This document shows positions 6,593 through 10,864 of a stretch of 10,864 bases of DNA, piece after piece. Origin of the DNA: an uncultured Oscillibacter sp. (GTDB taxonomy: Bacteria; Bacillota; Clostridia; Oscillospirales; Oscillospiraceae); NCBI GenBank assembly GCA_900551885.1, contig URXS01000061.1, forward strand, positions 1 to 10,864, in the 5' to 3' direction. Position 1 is the first letter of the stretch, and each line of letters begins with the position of its first letter. The translations under genes and the position numbers were made by a program. The notes beneath the pieces are model-generated. The model was given only the letters and a program-made list of their open reading frames with translations. It searched no databases and was not told the origin of the DNA.

Positions 6593-6934
6593 TCAGAGCT
6601 TCTCCTTGACCTTGGCGCCCTTGCCCACGCGGCCACGCAGGTAGTACAGCTTCGCACGCCGGACAGCGCCGTTGCGAACCACCTCGATCGTGGCAATAGA
6701 GGGAGAGTGGATGGGGAAGACCTTCTCCACGCCCACGCCGTAAGAGATGCGGCGGACGGTGATGGTCTCCTCGATGCCGCCGTGCTTCTTGGCGATCACA
6801 GTGCCCTCGAAGACCTGGATACGCTCGCGGGAGCCTTCCTTGACCTTCACATGCACGCGGACGGTGTCGCCGATGTTGACCTGGGGCACCTCATTTGCCA
6901 GAGTCTCTTTGTTCAGTTCCTTGATGAGATCCAT
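6593..6934 (-). CDS. rplS: 50S ribosomal protein L19
   Basis: This is a 113-residue ribosomal protein L19, which sits at the 30S-50S interface. The sequence matches the family throughout: GDTVRVHVKVKEGSRERIQVFEGTVIA (22-48) and the very conserved TVRRISYGVGVEKVFPIHSP (59-78). It ends in the basic RRAKLYYLRGRVGKGAKVKEKL tail (92-113). Length is typical. Start 6934 has a strong SD (TAGGAGGAAC) eight bases upstream. The gene appears to be monocistronic, with its own promoter at 7038-7066, a leader of about 95 nt and a terminator at 6557-6581. In many bacteria rplS follows rpsP-rimM-trmD; here its upstream neighbour is instead a sporulation protease pair, while the lepB-rbgA-rnhB genes downstream are the usual Firmicutes neighbours. 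Confidence 0.98.
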   Translation of the reverse strand: MDLIKELNKETLANEVPQVNIGDTVRVHVKVKEGSRERIQVFEGTVIAKKHGGIEETITVRRISYGVGVEKVFPIHSPSIATIEVVRNGAVRRAKLYYLRGRVGKGAKVKEKL

Positions 6935-6964
6935 GGATGTTCCTCCTAAAAATATAGGTGTTCA

Positions 6965-7006
6965 TGCCGCTTTTCTCCGGCACATAGGCGCAATTTCGGC
7001 GCGTGC
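6965..7006 (-). promoter_or_regulatory. Structured 5' leader of rplS, candidate L19 autoregulatory region
   Basis: Two hairpins can be drawn on the minus-strand RNA. One pairs GCACGCGC (7006..6999) with GCGC (6991..6988) and GTGC (6983..6980), with a small bulge. The other pairs TGCCG (6982..6978) with CGGCA (6969..6965) around an 8-nt loop. They share bases 6980-6982 and so cannot form fully together. Firmicutes rplS messages are known to carry an L19-binding leader (Rfam L19 leader), but I cannot confirm a match to that consensus by eye. Confidence 0.35.
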
Positions 7007-7037
7007 ACGGCAGAGGACCACCCTTTGTAGCCCTGAT

Positions 7038-7066
7038 AGGATACCACAACCTGGATGCAAATGCAA
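7038..7066 (-). promoter_or_regulatory. Extended -10 promoter of rplS
   Basis: The minus strand has TTGCAT (7066..7061), 17 bp, then TATCCT (7043..7038), preceded by TGG to make an extended -10 (TGGTATCCT). Predicted start is near 7031. The -35 box begins only 8 bp after the spoIVFB stop, so no terminator separates the two genes. Confidence 0.65.
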
Positions 7067-7074
7067 GCATTATT

Positions 7075-7671
7075 TCACAAAAAACCCTGTCTTTCGTCGA
7101 ACAGTTCCCGAAATGCGGCCATGCATAGTCCGGCGGCTGCCGGCAGCAGCCAGAGACTCCCGCCACTGCGGACCATCAACCACACCAGTACCGTGGCCAG
7201 AAACAGGGCGGTACAGCCTCCCGTCCAGCGGCAGACTGTCTCCCCTGCCGTGGGCCCCATTGCCCAGCTTATCAGCAGATATAACGCCCGTCCTCCGTCC
7301 AGAGGCCGCACCGGCAGCAGATTGAAGGCACACAGCACCAGATGAGCGCCGGCTGCCGCCAGGTAACCCGCTTCCGCCAGGGCAACGCCTGCCAGTAGGT
7401 TCATGGCCGGTCCGGCCAGCACTGCCGCCAGTTCTCCTGCATAAGACAGAGCGTCCCCTCCCGCTGTCATCTCCGCGCCGAAGACACTGATCCGCAGAGC
7501 TGAGATCCGGGCCCCCAGCAGCCGCAAAATCACATAGTGCCCCATCTCATGGAGAGCGGCAGCGGAGAGTACCAGCCCCGTTAGACGCCAGCCATTCACC
7601 AGGACAAACCAGCCCAGCAGCAGGCAAACTCCAACGGAGACATGGATCTCCCCCTTATGCAAGAGCCACAT
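7075..7671 (-). CDS. spoIVFB: M50 intramembrane metalloprotease, SpoIVFB-like
   Basis: This is a 198-residue, strongly hydrophobic site-2-protease family protein. The zinc-binding HEMGH motif is at 41-45 inside a membrane segment. A conserved AGPAMNLL lies at 86-93 and the second metal motif NLLPVRPLDGGRAL at 117-130 supplies D125. In Bacillus, SpoIVFB cleaves pro-sigma-K in the outer forespore membrane. Length, the N-terminal GEIHVS block and motif spacing resemble SpoIVFB. The start ATG at 7671 lies inside the preceding M23 gene (17-nt overlap) and has no good SD, which suggests translational coupling; an AAGGGGGAG sequence lies just downstream of the ATG but no in-frame start follows it. 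The upstream M23 partner and the sigma-E promoter ahead of the pair support the sporulation role. A general M50 protease is the alternative. Confidence 0.85.
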   Translation of the reverse strand: MWLLHKGEIHVSVGVCLLLGWFVLVNGWRLTGLVLSAAALHEMGHYVILRLLGARISALRISVFGAEMTAGGDALSYAGELAAVLAGPAMNLLAGVALAEAGYLAAAGAHLVLCAFNLLPVRPLDGGRALYLLISWAMGPTAGETVCRWTGGCTALFLATVLVWLMVRSGGSLWLLPAAAGLCMAAFRELFDERQGFL

Positions 7672-8701
7672 AATAAATAGGATTCAGGTACCGGTCTCCC
7701 TGATGCAGCTCAAAGTGCAGATGGGGTCCGGTAGCCACACCGGTCTCGCCCACCTCCGCGATGGTCTGCCCCTCTTTCACCTCCTGGCCGGAGGAGGCGA
7801 TGATCTTGCTGCAGTGGGCATAGAGGGAAGAAAAACCGCCATCATGGGACACAATTAGATACTTACCATAACTGCTGCTATCTCCCACGGCAGTGACGGT
7901 ACCGTCGGCGAAGCAACCGATGGACGTTCCGGTGTTTGCCGCGATGTCAATTCCATAGTGGAACCGCTCCTCCCCTTCCACCGGGTGCTCCCGGTAGCCG
8001 AATCCGGAACTAAGTGTCCCCATGACCGGCGTACAGTAGTCAAAGCCCAGCAAAGCCTGCTCCAGGCTGACGTTTTCCGGCAGATTGTTGGCGGAGTAGA
8101 GCACATAGGCCAGCGTCGAGACCTCTGTTTCTGTGGACTGACCACTCTCCATCGTCTCCGCGCCGACAGCGGTGTCCGTGGTAGTCTCGGCAGCAGGATT
8201 CTCCATAGGTGTCTCTCCGCCTTCCACTGCTCCAGCAGCGGTACCAGAACGGAAAACGGTCAATGCCTCCAGTGCCGCAGGCGTCTCCAGGGACAGCGCC
8301 GGCCCGGCGGAAGCGGCAGTCTCCACAGCCTTCTCTTCCCCCTGAGGCTGGAACACCGCCTGATAAACATCCCGCAGAGTACCGCCCACATCCTGCTCAC
8401 CGGCCACAGCCTGACCCACAGCGGAGAATACCGCCTGCACGTCCATATTCTGATGCAACAGACCGGAGAGCTTCTCATCCAAAACCGCCATTTTCCCCGG
8501 CAGCAACAGTTTCACCGCCACCAGCAGCACAAAAATGGCGCCACAGGCCACCAGTTGGGCCAGCCGTCGCCTGTCCTTCGCACTGAGAGGCGCACTTTTC
8601 CGCGGCCCAGCTTGCCGCGCCCCGCCCCGCTTTTTTCGATTCACGGGCCTGTGTTCCGCGGCGATGGTGCCGATCCGCCGTCCCGCCTGCCGTGAGGTCA
8701 T
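7655..8701 (-). CDS. spoIVFA: Membrane-anchored M23 (LytM) peptidase-domain protein, SpoIVFA-like
   Basis: This is a 348-residue protein. It has a very basic cytoplasmic N-terminus (1-46), one membrane segment at about 47-67, a linker rich in Ala, Glu and Thr (about 120-195), and a C-terminal M23 domain (225-343). Metal and catalytic residues of active M23 enzymes are present: H248 and D252 (HYGID), H296 (LYAH) and H327/H329 (GPHLHFEL). SpoIVFA in Bacillus holds SpoIVFB in a complex with BofA and carries a LytM-like domain. Here the M23 gene overlaps a SpoIVFB-like gene by 17 nt and has its own sigma-E type promoter, so I read it as the SpoIVFA counterpart. The start ATG at 8701 has AGGAGG with a 7-nt spacer. 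A secreted cell-wall endopeptidase role is the main alternative. Confidence 0.75.
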   Translation of the reverse strand: MTSRQAGRRIGTIAAEHRPVNRKKRGGARQAGPRKSAPLSAKDRRRLAQLVACGAIFVLLVAVKLLLPGKMAVLDEKLSGLLHQNMDVQAVFSAVGQAVAGEQDVGGTLRDVYQAVFQPQGEEKAVETAASAGPALSLETPAALEALTVFRSGTAAGAVEGGETPMENPAAETTTDTAVGAETMESGQSTETEVSTLAYVLYSANNLPENVSLEQALLGFDYCTPVMGTLSSGFGYREHPVEGEERFHYGIDIAANTGTSIGCFADGTVTAVGDSSSYGKYLIVSHDGGFSSLYAHCSKIIASSGQEVKEGQTIAEVGETGVATGPHLHFELHQGDRYLNPIYYVALA

Positions 8702-8732
8702 GGCGCTCCCTCCTCTTTTTGATTTCTTCAGG

Positions 8733-8761
8733 AGTGTATGACCCCACCGTGGAGAATATGC
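8733..8761 (-). promoter_or_regulatory. Sigma-E (mother-cell sporulation) promoter
   Basis: The minus strand reads GCATATT (8761..8755), a 14-bp spacer, then CATACACT (8740..8733). This fits the Bacillus sigma-E consensus (GHATATT, 14 bp, CATACA-T) at every position I can recall. Predicted start is near 8725, giving a leader of about 24 nt that contains the SD of the M23 gene. Placement ahead of a SpoIVFA/SpoIVFB-like pair is what sporulation biology predicts. Confidence 0.85.
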
Positions 8762-8799
8762 CGCTTACTCCGCTTTCGTTCTGAAAAAGCCATTTCCCC

Positions 8800-8828
8800 T
8801 TGACATCGGCAGGAAAATTCCGTATAAT
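8800..8828 (+). promoter_or_regulatory. Consensus promoter of tRNA-Pro
   Basis: A perfect TTGACA (8800-8805) and a perfect TATAAT (8823-8828) are separated by 17 bp. The tRNA begins 15 bp after the -10 box, as usual for a tRNA promoter. It diverges from the sigma-E promoter 40 bp to its left. Confidence 0.95.
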
Positions 8829-8842
8829 GACTGTTGCTGCTT

Positions 8843-8918
8843 CCGGGTGTAGCGCAGTTGGTAGCGCGCTTGGTTCGGGACCAAGAGGCCGTGGGTTCAA
8901 ATCCCGCCACTCGGACCA
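8843..8918 (+). tRNA. tRNA-Pro, anticodon CGG
   Basis: The 76-nt sequence folds as a tRNA. The acceptor arms are CCGGGTG (8843-8849) and CACTCGG (8908-8914), with one G-T pair, followed by discriminator A and an encoded CCA (8916-8918). T8-A9 is followed by the D stem GCGC. The anticodon stem CTTGG/CCAAG encloses the 7-base loop TTCGGGA with anticodon CGG at 8876-8878, reading the proline codon CCG. The T arm has GTGGG, TTCAAAT and CCCGC. Its promoter and terminator are adjacent. It lies beside recombinase genes and its 3' end is a likely integration target. Confidence 0.97.
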
Positions 8919-8967
8919 AAAAAGTTACGGTTTTTGCTTATTTTCTGCAAAAATCGTAACTTTTTTG
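8918..8967 (+). terminator. tRNA-Pro terminator, 20-bp near-perfect hairpin
   Basis: Bases 8918-8937 pair with 8947-8966 (one G-U pair, 8930/8954), with a 9-nt loop TTATTTTCT. The right arm ends in six T followed by more T-rich sequence, so it works as an intrinsic terminator on the plus strand. Because the outer pairs are A-T runs, the minus strand forms an equivalent hairpin with a T tract, so it could also stop minus-strand transcripts from the recombinase genes. Confidence 0.85.
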
Positions 8968-9005
8968 TTATATTTATTCGGTTGAATGTTCCCGTTTTTC
9001 CGCTG

Positions 9006-9026
9006 ACCACAGTCCGTACCACAGTC
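9006..9026. repeat. Direct repeat of 9 bp, 12-bp period
   Basis: ACCACAGTC occurs at 9006-9014 and again at 9018-9026, separated by CGT. It lies in the gap between the tRNA and the recombinase genes, where arm-type binding sites for an integrase would be expected. A 9-bp doublet could also be chance. Confidence 0.5.
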
Positions 9027-9106
9027 ACCTCTCCCCTGCCGGACCGCCGTTTCCCCTCCCGAAAGGCGCCGTTTGGACAAAACGGAGAAGGTGCGGCGTG
9101 TTCCCC

Positions 9107-9126
9107 TTCCGGGACAATGCCCGGAA
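9107..9126. repeat. Inverted repeat, 7-bp stem
   Basis: TTCCGGG (9107-9113) and CCCGGAA (9120-9126) are exact reverse complements around a 6-nt loop. It lies about 60 bp from the end of the recombinase gene. Neither strand has a strong T tract (plus: AAACC; minus: GGGGAAC), so it is not an obvious terminator. Its function is not visible. Confidence 0.45.
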
Positions 9127-9152
9127 AAACCTCCTTTCCCTATCGCAAACGC

Positions 9153-9185
9153 GCACCCGCCGGGGCCTCCCCGGCGGGTGCTTTT
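9153..9185. terminator. Perfect 13-bp GC-rich hairpin at the recombinase stop codon
   Basis: GCACCCGCCGGGG (9153-9165) pairs perfectly with 9169-9181 around the loop CCT. On the plus strand it is followed by TTTT, so it would best stop transcripts entering the recombinase gene antisense. On the minus strand it begins 3 bases after the recombinase TGA but is followed only by a weak T tract (GCGTTTGCG). It probably marks the end of the recombinase message, directly or by blocking exonucleases. Confidence 0.65.
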
Positions 9186-10609
9186 CATGCGCCCATGGCC
9201 GCCTTCGCCGCGGCCATCTCCTCCTGTACCTCCCGGATCATGGCCGCCAACCTTTCCTCGCACTCCGCCAGGGAGTGGGCATAGATGTTGCGGGGGTGCT
9301 TTTTTCCGTCGGGCCACTTGGGAGAGTAGCGGCCCTCCCAGAGACGGTCGTTGATCTGGGTGATGCAGCCGGTTCCCGGCCGCCGCCGGGTGCCGGGCTG
9401 GGCCTGGAAGTCGGTCATGGCCTTTGGGGGCTGCTTCTTCCGGCGCCTAGCGGCAGCGGACTTTCCACCCATCCGGCGGCCGATCTTCTCCGCCGCCTGG
9501 GTCCGCATCTGATCGGTGACGTGGGTATAGATGTCCAGGGTCGTGGCCGCCGATACGTGGCCGATCACCGCCGAGAGGGTCTTGACGTCCATGCCGTGCT
9601 CCAGGGCCTCCGTGGCGAAGGTATGCCGCAGATCATGAAATCGGACATGCCGGCATCCAGCCCGCTCCAGAATGGTCTCCAGCTTTTTCCGGCAGCTGGC
9701 CGGGTCCCGGGGAGAATCCTCCTTTTTGGGGGACGGGAACATCCAGCGGGAGTGGATGGTGGTCCGATACTCCACCAGCGCCTCCACCACCGGCGGAGGC
9801 AGCACCAGCGTCCGCACCGACGCTTTCGTCTTGGGGGTGGAGACCACCAGCTGTCCGCCGGTCCGGGTCACCTGCCGCTCCACCCGCAGTTCCCCGGTCT
9901 CCTCGTTCAGGTCCTCCCACTGGAGAGCCAGCAGCTCTCCCCGCCGCAGGCCTGTGGACAGCTCCAACAGGAACAGCTCGTAGCAGCCCTCCGCCTTGGC
10001 CTGGATCAGCAGCCGCTGCAATTCCTCCCGGGTCAGTACCTGCATCTCCCGGCCCTTTTTCGGCGGCAGGCGGCATCCATCGGCGGGATTAGTAGCAATC
10101 AGGCCCTCCTCTACTGCCTTGTCCAGAGCTGCCCGGCAGTTGGCATGACAGCTGCGGACCGTGCGGTCCGAGAGGCTCGGTCCGTAGAGTTCCTGCCGCG
10201 TCAGCCGCCCGGAGGTCTTCAGCTGGGTGTAAAACTGCTGGAGGTCCAGCTGGGACAGCTTCCCCAGGGGGATCTGCCCCAGCGCCGGAAGGATGTGCTT
10301 GTAAATCATGGCCTCGTATGCCCCCTGGGTGTTGGGCCGGAGGCCGGGGCGGCAGTAGTTCCGGTACCAGAAGTCCATCCACTCCCCAAAGGTCATACCC
10401 GGCCCGATTGATCGCTCCTTCTTCTCCGGCGCCTCATACGACGCCCGCAGGGCCCTGAGCTTTTCCAGGCACTCCTTCTTGGTCCTGGCCAGACAGTTCT
10501 TTGTCTTGGGATAGCCCCGCTCATCGTAGCCCACCACAAACCGGCCCTCCCAGCGGCCGTCTTTTCTCAGGTGGATGCTGCCGCCGCCCCGCTTGGTGCT
10601 CTTTGCCAT
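9185..10609 (-). CDS. Tyrosine recombinase/integrase with N- and C-terminal arm-binding-like domains
   Basis: This is a 474-residue tyrosine recombinase. Residues 10-55 form an AP2-like arm DNA-binding domain (GSIHLRKDGRWEGR, then KKECLEKL). A SAM-like core-binding domain lies at about 72-175, and the catalytic domain at 190-375. The active site is complete: R222 (TGLRRGE), K260 in STPKTK, H325 and R328 (HDLRH), H351 (IGH) and nucleophile Y361 (DIYTHV). After a basic linker (ARRRKKQPPK, 387-396), a second WEGR-containing module at 414-460 resembles the N-terminal domain, which makes the protein about 80-100 residues longer than usual for this type. Start 10609 has AAGGAG with an 8-nt spacer and overlaps the preceding recombinase gene by 43 nt. 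Family placement is with ICE and phage integrases of Clostridia; its exact element is unknown. Confidence 0.93.
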   Translation of the reverse strand: MAKSTKRGGGSIHLRKDGRWEGRFVVGYDERGYPKTKNCLARTKKECLEKLRALRASYEAPEKKERSIGPGMTFGEWMDFWYRNYCRPGLRPNTQGAYEAMIYKHILPALGQIPLGKLSQLDLQQFYTQLKTSGRLTRQELYGPSLSDRTVRSCHANCRAALDKAVEEGLIATNPADGCRLPPKKGREMQVLTREELQRLLIQAKAEGCYELFLLELSTGLRRGELLALQWEDLNEETGELRVERQVTRTGGQLVVSTPKTKASVRTLVLPPPVVEALVEYRTTIHSRWMFPSPKKEDSPRDPASCRKKLETILERAGCRHVRFHDLRHTFATEALEHGMDVKTLSAVIGHVSAATTLDIYTHVTDQMRTQAAEKIGRRMGGKSAAARRRKKQPPKAMTDFQAQPGTRRRPGTGCITQINDRLWEGRYSPKWPDGKKHPRNIYAHSLAECEERLAAMIREVQEEMAAAKAAMGA

Positions 10610-10864
10610 GGTTTCAGCTCCTTTCCAAAGACATCCGTCAGGTAATCTCCCACCACCCGGGCCGCCTGATGCTGCATCTCGCCGGTGACGTGGGCGTAGG
10701 TGTCCAGGGTGAAGGAGGCGTTGGTGTGACCCAGGATGCCAGAGAGGGTCTTGGCGTCCACGCCGGAGGCCAGGGCTTGGGTGGCAAAGGTGTGCCGCAG
10801 GGCGTGGAACCGGATGCCCGGCAGGCCCGACGCGTTCAGCAGCCGCTTGAAGTGGTAGCTGGCG
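10567..10864 (-). CDS. Second tyrosine recombinase, C-terminal part only (cut by window edge)
   Basis: The last 98 residues of a tyrosine recombinase are visible; the first whole codon starts at 10863. The catalytic C-terminus is intact: RFHALRHTFATQAL carries the H-x-x-R pair, GILGHTN supplies the next histidine, and LDTYAHVTGEM contains the nucleophilic tyrosine. It then ends in DYLTDVFGKELKPWQRAPSG and an Ala/Ser/Thr tail with no extra domain, unlike its neighbour. The two proteins are recognisable paralogues but clearly different (GVDAKTLSGILGH against GMDVKTLSAVIGH). The last 43 nt overlap the start of the next recombinase in another frame, and that gene's SD lies within this one, so the two are probably translated together. 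The N-terminal part and any third recombinase lie right of the window. Confidence 0.92.
   Translation of the reverse strand, partial: ASYHFKRLLNASGLPGIRFHALRHTFATQALASGVDAKTLSGILGHTNASFTLDTYAHVTGEMQHQAARVVGDYLTDVFGKELKPWQRAPSGAAAAST

Larger units (their letters stand above)
8919..10864. mobile_element. Candidate end of an integrative element beside tRNA-Pro (continues beyond window)
   Basis: A tRNA gene is followed, across about 220 bp of non-coding repeats and hairpins, by two tandem tyrosine recombinase genes. This matches one end of an integrative (conjugative) element that uses the tRNA 3' end as attachment site. The far end, conjugation genes and the second copy of the tRNA 3' sequence are not in the window, so the boundaries are inferred. 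The left boundary given is simply the base after the tRNA. A stand-alone recombinase cluster is also possible. Confidence 0.5.

Noticed and set aside
8728..8919. Minus-strand small ORF encoding a GFEPTASWSRTKRATNCATP-like peptide
   Set aside because: This is the familiar false protein obtained by translating the antisense strand of a tRNA gene.
8800..8985. Plus-strand small ORF with GSGPRGRGFKSRHS
   Set aside because: It is the sense-strand translation of the tRNA-Pro gene, a known annotation artefact.
9098..10411. A 437-codon plus-strand open frame antisense to the integrase
   Set aside because: The minus-strand protein has a full recombinase active site; the antisense product shows only Gly/Leu/Gln-rich sequence.
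1..10864. CRISPR array, riboswitch or known defence system
   Set aside because: No regularly spaced repeats, no recognisable aptamer core and no defence-type domains were seen on either strand.

Overview
The window looks like the chromosome of a GC-rich, endospore-forming member of the Clostridia. The closest fit is probably the Oscillospiraceae (Flavonifractor/Lawsonibacter type); this is inferred from protein flavour, high GC, strong AGGAGG ribosome binding sites and a sporulation gene pair, not from any database search. Every protein gene recognised lies on the minus strand. The one plus-strand gene is a tRNA.

Layout, in plus-strand coordinates and so in reverse order of transcription. 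At the left edge is the N-terminal part of trigger factor (tig, cut by the window). Next come a small metallophosphoesterase and threonine synthase (thrC). These are followed by a compact housekeeping run: yraN, rnhB, a small zinc-ribbon protein, rbgA/ylqF, and two tandem signal peptidase I genes. The run has ATGA stop/start overlaps at lepB/rbgA and rnhB/yraN, so translational coupling is likely. It starts from a good sigma-A type promoter at 6485-6513, just after the intrinsic terminator of rplS. rplS (L19) has its own extended -10 promoter and a structured leader. Upstream of it lies an M23 peptidase / M50 intramembrane protease pair that I read as spoIVFA-spoIVFB. This pair is preceded by a textbook sigma-E promoter (GCATATT, 14 bp, CATACACT), which independently supports a mother-cell sporulation role.

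The right 2 kb is different. A tRNA-Pro(CGG) gene on the plus strand has a near-perfect promoter and a 20-bp terminator hairpin. It is followed by about 220 bp of non-coding DNA with repeats and hairpins. Then come two tandem, overlapping tyrosine recombinase genes, of which the second is cut by the window edge. This is the arrangement expected at one end of an integrative element seated beside a tRNA gene, although neither att site can be proven from this window alone. The complete recombinase has a second, C-terminal copy of what looks like its N-terminal arm-binding domain, which is the most unusual protein architecture here.

No CRISPR array, rRNA, insertion sequence or clearly novel multi-gene defence system is visible. 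No stretch above 300 bases lacks a gene; the largest gap (8919-9184) is described under its hairpins and repeats.
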